64,000 nt of DNA from Megamerina dolium. Lineage: Eukaryota; Arthropoda; Insecta; Diptera; Megamerinidae. Both the position numbers and the translations under genes were made by a program. This document shows, in pieces, positions 35,671 to 45,889 of this stretch. Positions within the stretch are counted from its first letter, which is position 1. Each line of letters opens with the position of its first letter. The DNA lies in contig OY978525.1 of assembly GCA_963854835.1 (NCBI GenBank), forward strand, positions 30,651,253-30,715,252. The letters are read 5' to 3'. The notes under the pieces are model-generated. The model was not told the DNA's origin. It did no database searches and was given only the letters and a program-made list of their open reading frames with translations.

Positions 35671-35980
35671 AAAAAAAAAAACAAAAAAAAATATGTGGCA
35701 CATAAAGCCCCAAAGTGCTCATTGGCTGAGCTTCTCTTCCATTACTGTTGTGCGTCTTAAATTTGGACAGTATTAGAAGGGACCTACTTATTTTAACCTG
35801 AGCTTTGTATCAGAGTTCTTTTATAAGCTTTTTTATGTTATGTTGTTACTGTTGGAAGAATTGCCAATTGCTTGCCGACAGGTGGGTACCATTCGAAAGA
35901 AAAATCTTATCGATATTAAATTTGTTATGCACCAGCCGGGGATTGAACCACGACCTACAGATCAGAAGGCGAACACATTA
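35671..35980 (-). mobile_element. SINE, 5'-truncated, internally deleted, with 12-bp TSD
   Basis: On the minus strand it begins inside the A/B-box head (TAATGTGTTCGCC), has the B box GTGGTTCAATCCCC, loses about 40 bp of the body (GTGATGTCACAAGTGTTCTGCC is absent) and ends GTGCCACATATTTTTTTT at the left. TCAGCCACAATT flanks both sides, which is the hallmark of target-primed reverse transcription. Confidence 0.92.
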
Positions 35981-36035
35981 TCAGCCACAATTATCTAACC
36001 TAAAAGTAGAAGTAACACAGAAAAAATATTTTATA

Positions 36036-37241
36036 TAAGGTCTAGTAAAAAGAAATCCATTATTTTTCCATAAAATATAAGGTTTTATTTAGCATGGTTC
36101 AGAATGATCCGATTTAGGTCAAATATACACCGTTTTGTTCGATAACTTGTTTCCATTTTGAAGGTAATTTCATAATGCCACTCTCATAGAAACCCTCGTC
36201 CCTATTGGCAAAAAACTGCGACGGTTGATTTTCACAAGCTTCTCTTGAGGCGAATTTTTCACCAGCGAAATCATTCGCCATAGACTGGAACAGGTAATAA
36301 CCACTTGGTGCCAGGTCCGGACTAAAGGGTGGATGCATAAGAACCTCCCAACCAAGCTCTCGGAGCTTCTGGCGAGACACTATCGATGTGTGTGGCCTGG
36401 CGTTGTGCTGATGGAACACAATTCCTGTCCTATTGGCCAAAACTGGCCGCTTCTGGGTGATTGCTTCCTTCAGACGGTCCAATTGTTGACAGTACAGGTC
36501 CGAATTAAGAGTTTGGCCTTCGGTGAGCAGCTCATAGTAGATGATTCCCTGCCAATCTCACCAAACACATAGTAAAACCTTGCTGACCGTCAATCCTGGC
36601 TTGGCAACCGTTTACGCCGGCTCACCGCGATTCGACCACAACTGTTTTCGCTGTTTCGATTTTGTTGCGGTGCAGCAGCGATTCGCAGATGGAAATTAGG
36701 TCCATGAAGTTTTTTTGCGTTAACTCCTGTGGAACCCACACATCGAGCTTCTTTTTGTATCCAGCCTTTTTTAAATGGTTCCAAACGTTTTTTTGTGCAA
36801 TGTTTAGCTCCTGGGCAATATAAACAATGCTTTCATGACGTCAGACTCGACGATTTACATTATTTTATCGATATTTGCGACAATTGGCTTTTCAGAGTGT
36901 GGTGCATCTTTGACATCAAAATTACCGGAACGGAATCGACGAAACTAAAAACCACGTGATTGGCTGTTACAATATCAGGACCATAAACATTATTCACATT
37001 TTCAGCCGTCTGGCTCGCGTTTTCGCCTTTATCGAAGACAAACTGTAAAATATGGCTTATTTTCTCTTTACTGGTGTCCATCTTTGACGCGTGCTCAAAC
37101 AATACTAAAAAGTTTATTTAGTACGAAATCCTATCTTTCTAACGCCATCTAGCGTAACCCTATCGCACTTATACAACACGAGATACAGATTACTAAAGCC
37201 ATCTATTGGAAAAATAATGGAATTCTTTTTACTACATCTTA
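36036..37241 (-). pseudogene. Mariner element, near full length, inactive
   Basis: Terminal inverted repeats pair 36032-36069 with 37208-37245 (AAGG/ATCTAGTAAAAAGAAATCC type, about 35 of 38 bases matching, including flanking TA that serves as the target duplication). The transposase starts at 37081 (minus) with MDTSKEKISHILQFVFDKG, then YGPDIVTANHV. A frameshifted middle has WVPQELTQKN-like sequence near 36730, and the C-terminal frame (36114-36482) has RPVLANRTGIVFHQHNARPH, LGWEVLMHPPFSPDLAPSGY and KWKQVIEQNGVYLT. Two catalytic Asp are lost: HQDN reads HQHN and PSDY reads PSGY. The TGDEKW block is deleted. At about 1.2 kb it is close to the usual 1.3 kb. It could still be recognised in trans if its ends are functional. 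Confidence 0.93.
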
Positions 37242-37975
37242 TATAATCTATACCTCTCTTTCTGTCGGGAGACTCAAATTGAATTTTCGTTAATACCTAT
37301 GAGTGCCATTTGATGCCTCAAGGGAAAATGCTTTGTAGTCGAGTCGACCATGACTCGAAAATCTTTGCTTCCTAACGATAGAAAGAAATTTGCCACTTTT
37401 TTGTTTTTGTTGCAAAACCAATTAAGGAAACACTTAATTGGTTTTGCATATGGCTGATTAGAATTATTGTTCATTGTGATTGGTTCTTAGCCCTTGATAC
37501 TTGATTTTTAGCCTTTGATCTATGTTACAACTCTTGATAAAATAAATGTCTTTTGTTCGAATTGAATCGTCCGCAAATCTTCTCTTTCATTCTTTTGAAC
37601 ATCACATTGTCCCGGAATCCAGATATGTTGAACCCTGTTCCTTCATTCGAAGAATTTATGTGTAGACTTTTTCCTTGGTTAATTATGGAAGTCGCATATG
37701 CAGTTTTTAGGTTATTTAGCAAAGAGTCATCTAGATATCTCATATAGATGCCAACCATCACTCATAGTGTTCTCGATCTTGAAGTCGGTGATGAAAACTG
37801 TTTTTGTTAAGCTTCCTGGAATCAACCCTGTATTTCTTCTTTCCATCGTCGTAAAGCTGACATTATAAATTTTTTAGAAACTCTAGATATACAAATATCT
37901 TGGCATGTGAAAATCTATGAGTGAGTCAAGAGACACCAATGCATTCTACACATGACTATTTAGTCTGATCTTTTT
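37242..37975. other. Unassigned stretch with a perfect hairpin
   Basis: No coding region recognised. Contains the 16-bp hairpin listed at 37411. Frames at 37274-37761 have no family motifs. Confidence 0.35.
37411..37448. repeat. Perfect 16-bp hairpin
   Basis: TGCAAAACCAATTAAG (37411-37426), six-base loop GAAACA, and the exact reverse complement (37433-37448). Similar in form to the one at 11291. Confidence 0.85.
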
Positions 37976-38422
37976 TACATTCGGTCAAATAAGTACCCGG
38001 AAATTCTCATTTTTAATTTTCCCTCTGAGAATATTTCAAAAAAAATTTTTTCCCAGGTTGGCACAACTGTCAGCATGTTAGCCACTATTCTTGTTTGTGT
38101 GAAATTTTTTGTGTTTCAAACGAAATTTCTTGTGCCAAAACGTTGGAAATGTTGAAAAAAACATTTGGTGATTCAACCATGTCGAAAAAAAATTTCACAC
38201 AAACTCTTTGTTCGATATTTTTATCCATAGTAAAAATCGCAACGCACACAAAAGGTTGACTTGTTCCTAATGACGCCGTAACCAAACTAAATAACACATA
38301 GCAATAAAAATTCACAGAATAGTGCTAACAGTTGTGCCAACCTGGAAAAAAAAATTTTTTGAAATATTCTCAGAGGGAAAATTAAAAATGAGAATTTCCG
38401 GGTACTCATTTGACAGAATGTA
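37976..38422. mobile_element. Mariner-derived MITE with long inverted repeats
   Basis: Left end TACATTCGGTCAAATAAG (37976) and the reverse complement of the right end, TACATTCTGTCAAATGAG (38422), start arms that stay near-identical for about 110 bp, through GTACCCGGAAATTCTC, CCCTCTGAGAATATTTC and CCAGGTTGGCACAACTGT. TA flanks both ends. The short centre keeps, on the minus strand near 38230, MDKNIEQRVCVKF, the first codons of a mariner transposase, then breaks down. Total length 447 bp. So this is a deletion derivative of a mariner, moved in trans, with unusually long arms for a mariner (usual length about 30 bp). Confidence 0.85.
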
Positions 38423-38444
38423 TATGCTTTAGGGATTTTTCGTA

Positions 38445-38660
38445 AAAAGATCCAAAATGACCCATACGGTTGGCAGCTAGAGGGTTAAAATGTTAAGAGA
38501 ATATAATTTGAAAATTCTAATATGAGTCCCCGAAGATAGGAATTATCCTAAATGTAATTTTACACATTATTCTTCAAATTTTATGATTCTAATTTTGACC
38601 GAAAGAGACAAATTTCAAGCCAGTGTAAAAAAATTGTGATGTAGTGGAGCGGAAGAGATT
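38445..38660. repeat. Dispersed ~190-bp repeat, copy 2
   Basis: Matches 33600-33795: AAAATGACCCATACGGTTGGCAG, TAGAGGGTTAAAATGTTA, CCTAAATGTAATTTTACAC, ATTCTAATTTTGACCGA, AAAAATTGTGATGTAGTGGAGCGG. The similarity continues to about 38710 (TGCTATCGTTTAAG), as in copy 1. Confidence 0.62.
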
Positions 38661-38929
38661 AGCGCTTTTGAAGTTAAATGCTATCGTTTAAGACTAATTT
38701 GGCTCACCCCCGAAACAATAACCCTCAAATTGTGACATGGAGCTTTCACATGACGCAAAAGATGCTTAAAAATAAAGGTGCTAAAACCTTGATTCGTTTT
38801 TTAGATGTTACCTGTAACACGTACAAGTTACTTATCTTTGGTGACCTTTAGTGAAATTTTCTGGAGAATATTTTTGTTGAAGACTTTAATCCTTGACCTC
38901 CTCCCAAATGTTGACTTATAATGGATTCT

Positions 38930-39115
38930 TCGAAAAAAGCTCCAAAATGATCCATACGATGGTGGTTAGAGGATTAAAGTGTTTCAAGAAAATAATTCCC
39001 GGAATATTTTAATATAGGTCTCCGACGACAAAAACTATCCCAAATGTAATTTTGCATATGATTTTTCAAATTCCATGATAGTAATTTTGGTTCAACCCCG
39101 AGAGAATGACTCGCA
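38930..39115. repeat. Dispersed ~190-bp repeat, copy 3
   Basis: CCAAAATGATCCATACGATGG, TTAGAGGATTAAAGTGTT, CCCAAATGTAATTTTGCATATG and ATTTTGGTTCAACCCCGAGAG occur in the same order as copies 1 and 2. Confidence 0.58.
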
Positions 39116-41670
39116 AAATGGGTCATAGTGATATCAACCCAAAATAAACTATTTCTACAAATATTCCCATGGCTGTGATGTTATATTCCATATATAATGA
39201 CAAGCTCCAAGCAAGATATTATGTATAAAATTTTAACAAAATTTGAGTTACAAATTTGACTTTTCTCTTCACTTTTGAAATTACACAATGAACAGCGTTG
39301 TAGAAATACAATGGCAGTCAATGTAGTAAAATACTTCGTTGTTATCGAATTTTTTTGGTACTATTAATTTGTATGTGAACTCTTCAAATCCCTCCCTCTC
39401 GCTCTACTGTTATTGTGCTTCCATATTTGTAGTTGCAAAACTACTTCAAAAAGTGACCACATTGCACACACATTTTTTAAGTTTTATATGATACTACGAG
39501 TATGAGATTAATGCACGTGCAACAAATACGCATAAGACAACTGTAAAAATAAAAGCTGTTTTGTATATATTTGTATTTAATTTGTACAAAATACGTACTA
39601 ACTTACAGATGAGTTGTTTAGTTTCTCTTCCATTCTTCTTCTGCTTCCTTCTCTGTGGCATTTTATTTGAATTTAATTTTGTTGCAACAAAATAAAATTA
39701 AATAAACTTATATCATTGGCAACATGAAGAGGCATGAAGAGATGAAAGTGAATTATATACGTCTGTTGTCGCTAATGACTATTGAAATGCGTATGTTGCA
39801 CATTCAACTACACACACATAAGCATACGTGTAGATATAGCAGCTACTACTCATATGTGACATGATTACTAGACAACTGCAACATCTTGTTATATTCACAG
39901 GAGGAAGAATAACAACAACAACAATAATAATAGCAACAACAACATTTGTTACACCACAATTGTGTTAACATCGTTAACTTCTGGTCAACTTGGTATTTCT
40001 CTACAAGCGCACATACACCATAGGTACACAGGTACTAATAATGCATACACACACATCAACTGGACCGCGTTGCTAAATTGTTGACTGTAGTCAAACTCAT
40101 CTGAATGTCTTTAAATCACTTGAAATTGGCATTGCTACAACTATTGTATAGATAAATATGTATATTTAGATGTATGCACTCGTATTTGTTTGTATGCATA
40201 TGTTCCTGGTGTTCTGTTGTTGTTTTCGTTGTTGTTGTATTTAGTTTAAATGGTCGCTGCATTGTTGCACATCTAAGTTTTGCTGTTGTTATTATTCATA
40301 TGTAGTGTAGTATGTAGTAGTTGCTATTAAGCAACCGTTAATACTTACAATCACTCTATGCTATCTATTTAGGTGCTGTAAGTACTCTACGGTAATGGTA
40401 AAGTCGATTTACTAAAAGTAACCAGTTCCAGAACCAGTTCCAAATGCAACATTGTGAAGAAATACGTGGCAGTTGTTAAAAGTAGTACATAGGTATATGG
40501 GTTATTGGAATAACAGACTCAAATAACTAAAATAAGCAGTTATGAAACGGTTCAAAACGGACTAATTCGCTGATTTTATAGTATAGCTGCAAAAATGTGC
40601 AAAGTAAGTAAATCGTTCTGCTTCAGAACCAGTTCCAAAGGAACCGGCATCATATATGACCTGGTCTGGAACCGGTCCGAAACGGAACATGTAGTTCAAT
40701 CCAGTTGTATAATGTAACCAGTTTTGTGACTAGTTCTGAAGAGACCGAACTAAAACGGAGTGGAAATGTAACCGGTCAAAGAAGACCAATTGTAAAACTG
40801 TCTATTAAATATAAAAATAAAAGAAAATGGAATCAATGTAATCAACGAATTCAATTCAAGTCAAAGAAGATCTATCTTCTATAACATAATGGGGTGTATC
40901 TAAAACTCTCTTGTGTTGCAACCAAGGGGCATTACTTCAGCAACTATTATTTTCAAAAAATTTCTGTATCAGGCGCCGATCAATTTATAAACCGTTGCGA
41001 GGAGGAAGATGGAACAATGGAACACACTATAGCCATAGCGATATTGCGAGGCAATGCAAGTTGTTTAGCCAAGAAATTAAGCGGTGAAAAAACAATTTCC
41101 TCGGAATTCTCGCCACCTTGAGTGCACGATAGCTCCAGGGTTTGCTGACACCATATGATCAGCAAAACGAAATTGTCATTTTAGGGCAACAAGAAGCGCA
41201 TAATCATACATTTGTTGTGCTTACAAGTTGGAATAACATTGTTTCTGAAGGCGTTTTTTAAAAACGTAGATAAATATAGTGTATTACTTAAGTGGTACAC
41301 AAAATAGTAACTTTGGAAGCGTGTGTCTCTAGAATTACTCTCCGATTTTCAGTGTTTTAGAACAAATAATTCTATTTACTCACAATCTGTGTATTTTGTT
41401 GATATCTGATGGCGGATGTCACAGGAAGGGAGACTTAGACTCTGATGGGTCTAACCGTACTTGGGATCCACAATAAAATCAAATGGCGAATATTCTACAA
41501 ACGGTCATAATTTTTACCCGATTGTGATGTTTAGATTTAGATGCATCTATTTATGTGTAACTTATTCTCGTTGGTTCTTCAATAGAAACCCCATTTTAAT
41601 TGCAGTGGGTTTTTACAAAGGCCTACCGATATATTTCAAAAATTTTGATACAATTATGAGCTCTTGGTAG
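39116..41670. other. Non-coding stretch; (CAA)n and AACCRGTTC cluster
   Basis: (CAA)n at 39908-39945, (GTT)n near 40216-40240, and a cluster of AACC(A/G)GTTC-like words at 40420-40790 (see findings). No coding region recognised; the frame at 40894-41121 has no known motif. Confidence 0.4.
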
Positions 41671-41679
41671 CAGTGTATA

Positions 41680-41987
41680 AAATAAATAAATATGTGGCAC
41701 TTGAAGCCCCAAAGGGCTCATTGGCCGAGCTTCTCTTCCATTACTGTTGTGCGTCTTAAATTTTGGACAGTATTAGAATGGACCTACTTATTTTAGCCGG
41801 TTCCGAACGGCAGAACACTTGTGACATCACTTTTTCTGAGCTTTGTCACAGAGTTCTTTTTAGAAGCTTTTTCATGGCAAGTTGTTACTGTCGGAAGAAT
41901 TGCCAATTGCTTGCCGACAGGTGGGTACCGTTCGAAAGAAAAATCTTTTCGATATTAAATTTGTTATGCATCAGCCGGGTATTGAAT
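41680..41987 (-). mobile_element. SINE, 5'-truncated, with 8-bp TSD
   Basis: Minus-strand copy from TTCAATACCCGGCTGATGC (the B-box end, 41987) to GTGCCACATAT near 41690 plus an AT-rich tail. AGTGTATA at 41672-41679 and 41988-41995 is the target-site duplication. The 5' end is lost inside the B box. The 140-codon open frame across it (41763-42185) is chance. Confidence 0.92.
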
Positions 41988-42182
41988 AGTGTATACCCAA
42001 CCATAATAATAAGGTGTATTATTTTTTATTTCATAAAATCTTCAAAATATCGCCTTTCGAACATTGTCTTGCCCAATTCAACAGCAATTTTTGTTTCTGA
42101 AATGCATGAACAGCGCACATTTATCGGAAATTACTTGGCAAGTCTTACTACAGTAATATATTTTTATGAAAGAAAAAAGAAA

Positions 42183-42445
42183 TGAATTTGTGGCACTTAT
42201 AAGCCGTATTACAATATACCTACTTATTCTAGCAGGTTCCGAATGGCAGAACCCTTGTAAAATCACTTTTTCTGAACTTTGTCAGAGAGTTCTTGTAATA
42301 GCTTTTCCATGGTAAAATATTACTGCCAGAAAAATTGTTTATTGCTTGCCGACACTTGCGCAATGTTAAAAAGAAAAAAATTCGGTATTAAATTTATACC
42401 TCAGCAGGGGATTGAATCCAAGACCGAAAGGCTACGGCACCCAGT
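42183..42445 (-). mobile_element. Diverged SINE copy
   Basis: TTGTGGCACTTATAAGCC, CCTACTTATTCTAGCAGGTTCCGAATGGCAGAA, CTTTTTCTGAACTTTGTCAGAGAGTTCTTG, TTGCTTGCCGACA and GGGGATTGAATCC (B box on the minus strand) follow SINE order. About 80% similar by eye, so an older insertion than its neighbour at 41680. Confidence 0.78.
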
Positions 42446-42449
42446 TTTG

Positions 42450-42730
42450 TGAAAGAGCTCTGTGAAAATGCTCCAAAGAGCTAAAACGCTTTAAAATCCA
42501 GAGACTGTGTCAGCTCGGCTATGTCGAGTGAATGGAAGAATACGACATAAAGAAGAAGTTGCAATCGAAAGTCTCTGGAGCACATCGATGGAGAGAAAGA
42601 AGATGGAGTGAGTATTGGTGAGCTTGTCAATGCTTGGCATTTGTAATTGACTCCAACATGCGAATAATAGAGGCGACTGGTGAAAAATGCTGCCTTCGAT
42701 CAAGATCTATTGTAATGGCCAAATAAAAAA
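42450..42730 (+). pseudogene. LINE C-terminal fragment and 3' end
   Basis: The plus strand reads RLCQLGYVE then MEEYDIKKKLQSKVSGAHRW (42505-42590), a match to the RLRWLGHVERM..I-x-KK..SK-x-x-GARRRGRP tail of LINE reverse transcriptases, followed by frame-shifted remnants and ATTGTAATGGCCAAATAAAA, which is like the GTTGTAATGGCCATATA 3' end of the RTE-like copy at 19.4 kb. No earlier RT motifs are left. Confidence 0.55.
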
Positions 42731-43295
42731 GTAAGAAGTCGTCTGATTTCAACCATTTTTAATAGAATTTATGGGCGTCACTTGTACTCAAACGTTTTCA
42801 AAAATGGATCGATCAGCACTTTAACCGCACACAAAACATAACATATATCATTTTGAATATGAGAAACATTTCAATTATGATATGATCATATTAATCTGAT
42901 ATACTAGTTATACTGTTGCCTTAACTGATTGCAATTTGTTTACCAAAATTAAATCAATTTAGTTGGTTGTTTGTACAAAACAAACAACAAAACCAACAAA
43001 TGTGTATGAAAATCTAAAACAATCTAGCTAACATTTTAAGTTAAATGTGTAAACGTAATAAATGAATTGAGAGAAGGAGACTAAATACATATACGAAAAG
43101 TGACACAGACACGCAGCAGGACGCACAAGGACGACACTGCACATTGCACAGACAGCAGAATGGTTTTAGCCATTCTAACTCAAATGGAATCGACTGCGTC
43201 TTGTATTGTGCATAATAGTCGTGCTGGGAGGGTTTGTTTCATTATTTATTATTTTTTTTTGTATTTTTTTATTTAACTTTGTTATTTGTTCTCTT
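42731..43295. other. Non-coding stretch
   Basis: AT-rich. An imperfect hairpin GTTGTTTGT...ACAAACAAC lies at 42967-42988. Nothing else recognised. Confidence 0.35.
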
Positions 43296-43297
43296 TT

Positions 43298-44602
43298 TAT
43301 ACCCTGCATAATGCAATATGCATGGTATATTCATTTCGGTCAGATGTTTGTGTCCACTTGAAGGAATCTCCGGAGATATAGACATAGATATATATTCGTG
43401 ATCAGCGTCGATTAAATTTTCGATTTAACGATGTCCGTCCGTCCGTCCGTCCGTCCGTCTGTCTGTCACCTGGCTGGTTCGCACGATAACTTGAGTAAAT
43501 ATTGAGCTATTTCGATGAAATTTGGCATAAGCAATCTATGATCCAAGGGTACGGGATTGATATTGGGCATGATCGGTCAATAACCACGCCCACACCAAGC
43601 ATTCAAAGCGACTAACCTCGAAATTTTCAAAATCTTTAACTTGCTATAACTCACATAATATACCACTTGGGACAACAATATTTGGCACATAGACTTATAT
43701 TATACTACTATATAACCTCGACAAAAGTGGTTGAGCCACGCCTACTTTTTAGCGTAGCTCTCATACAAAGTGTCTGTACTTCTTTTAAATTGAAACAGCT
43801 GTAACTTCTACAATCTTCTGTTCAGAATAACCAGAATTGACACTTAGATTAACATGGTAGTCGGCAAAAATCTGGCAGAAAATCAGTGTGCCACGCCCAC
43901 TCCTTCATGAGTCTCCCATACAAAGTCAAGGGAATTAAACTAAAAATTTAAGCTCTATAACTTACAAACTATTTAGCGTAGGACAACGAGATTTAAGGTA
44001 TGGATTAGCATTATACGAGCAACTAGGCTCACAGAAAATGGGAGCACCACGCCCACTGTTTATCGTAGCCCCCATACAAATTTTAAATTGAAACAGCTGT
44101 AACTTCGGCAATCTTCTGTCTAGAATAACCATAATTGACACTTAAATTAATATCGTAGTCGGCAAAAATCTGGCAGAAAATCAGTGTGCCACGCCCACTC
44201 CTTCATGAGTCTCCCGTACAAAGTCAAGGGAATTAAACTAAAACTTTTAAGCTCCATAACTTACAAACCATTTAGCGTAGGACAACGAGATTTAATTTGT
44301 GGATTAATATTGAAAAATTAATTAGATATACAAGAAAGAGATAAGTCACGCCCACTTTTTATATAGCTTCCGTACAAAGTGTCGGATTTATCTTAACCAT
44401 TAAAACACCCATAACTTCCTAAATAATACGCCTAAGTCAACCCATTGCAACCTATGTAGTTTAGTAGTATAGGCAGAAATTGATCCTCCAAAATTGGTGA
44501 GGTACGCCTGCTTCTTAATGTAGGTCCTATACAAAGTAGTGGAAGAAAAGGATGGATATACAAGCAAACTTTTTATATATACATCTACATATGCAGGGTA
44601 TA
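43298..44602. mobile_element. Non-coding repeat element with CACGCCCAC motifs and TATACCCTGCAT ends
   Basis: TATACCCTGCAT (43298-43309) is exactly inverted at the right end (ATGCAGGGTATA, 44591-44602). Near the left end lie a hairpin (TACCCTGCAT...ATGCATGGTA) and a (GTCC)n minisatellite (43434-43466). Inside, CACGCCCAC-type words with an A/T-rich, CATACAAAGT-containing context recur about every 150-180 bp (43606, 43737, 43902, 44047, 44200, 44347). A ~299-bp unit is tandemly duplicated (43787-43995 / 44085-44295). There is no coding frame. From memory, similar TATACCCTGC-ended repeats are common in flies; I cannot name the family. Confidence 0.6.
43787..44295. repeat. Tandem duplication, about 299-bp period
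   Basis: AAATTGAAACAGCTGTAACTTC through GGACAACGAGATTTAA occurs at 43787-43996 and again at 44085-44294 at high identity, inside the element at 43298. Confidence 0.85.
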
Positions 44603-45590
44603 ATTTGGTCGGCCCCAGCCGACTGTAAGGAGATTTTTTTTTTATTTGTTGTTTTTCGAGCCAAGTAGTATACCAATACAAACGACAAGAGGATTTTTCA
44701 TTTGTAAATTACTTTTGTCATTTTATTAAAGTTATGCATAAAATCTGCATAATTGGCGCATCAGCATGCCTCCAAATGCGTGTTTGCAGTATGAGACAGA
44801 AAAAGAAAAAAAGAAGAGCTTTCATTTCTAATGCAACTTTTACAATTGTTTCTTATATCTATTTTTTCTATAATACCTACTACTTTGTTATTTTACCCCT
44901 CAAAGTTTTTTGCTGTTTGTGGTGTAGCATCTCTTTAATGATTACAAATTCTTGCATCTTCTACTTCCTACATTAGCAGAATACTTACCAACTGATGCCA
45001 AATCATACAATCGTTAGCTCTTGTTATGCTGATTATCATTGTCACAGTTGCTTTGAAATTTACTGCTTTACTGTTAGATATGTAAGTAGATAGTTGCTGA
45101 CGGCAACTATGCAAGGAGTATCATTCTCCAAACGGCAATTATATACAGAATTAATTCTTTTATTGGTGGATTGATTCTGTTTTTACAGCTTCCCTTGTCG
45201 ATCGTTATTCTATGGAAGATTAAGATCTGTGGAAGCCCTTGGAAAATCGACTCTTTAATTTTTACTTAACAATATTTTACCTGAACTTAGTTGCTCTTTA
45301 CCTTCCTTCTCGAGGATGATTCCCCTACAAGATATCCCCATAATTTCCCACCCGTAGACCAGTAAAATGTTTGATCGACCGCTATTAATTCTTCTACCGC
45401 AACATTTCCCACAAATACACTTACCTTCTATCTCCACCTCTTACGCAGGCTCTACTTCAAAATCAGTGCTTTTATAAAATTCGTAATTTGTATTGTAACC
45501 TTTCTATTTATTAGGAGAGACTTCTGTGCATATGGATCAAAATAGAGTCTTGTTGGTTAGGTTAAGTTATTGTGGCTGCCCTGCCCATTG
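44603..45590. other. Non-coding stretch
   Basis: Includes the second copy of the repeat at 11730 (45270-45435). Other frames (44400-44976) carry no motif. Confidence 0.4.
45270..45435. repeat. Dispersed repeat, copy 2 (partner at 11.7 kb)
   Basis: Boxes CCCCATAATTTCCCACCCGTAG, CTATTAATTCTTCTACCGCAACATTTCCC and TACACTTACC follow the order at 11790-11895. Confidence 0.45.
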
Positions 45591-45594
45591 TGAT

Positions 45595-45765
45595 ACCACC
45601 AGCTTCTCTTTCAATACTGTTGTGTGTGTTAAATTTGGACAGGATTAGAACGGACCTACATATATTACCCGATTCCAAACATCGATACTCTTGCGACATC
45701 ACTTTAATTTTAGCTTTGTCACAAAGCCCTTTTAGGAAGCATTTTTTGGCAAATTGTGACTAATA
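45595..45765 (-). repeat. Diverged SINE fragment
   Basis: AGCTTCTCTTTCAATACTGTTGTG, AAATTTGGACAGGATTAGAACGGACCTAC, CTCTTGCGACATCACTTT and TAGCTTTGTCACAAAG lie in SINE order on the minus strand. The head and the far 3' end are gone. Confidence 0.7.
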
Positions 45766-45889
45766 TAAAAGACTAATATTAAAGTTCTTAATCTAGCAAC
45801 AAAATTCTGACATCTTGGAATATTTGCAAATACACTAGAATCAATTGATGATCACACATTATTATAATTATTGCAAGGGGAGTACAAGC

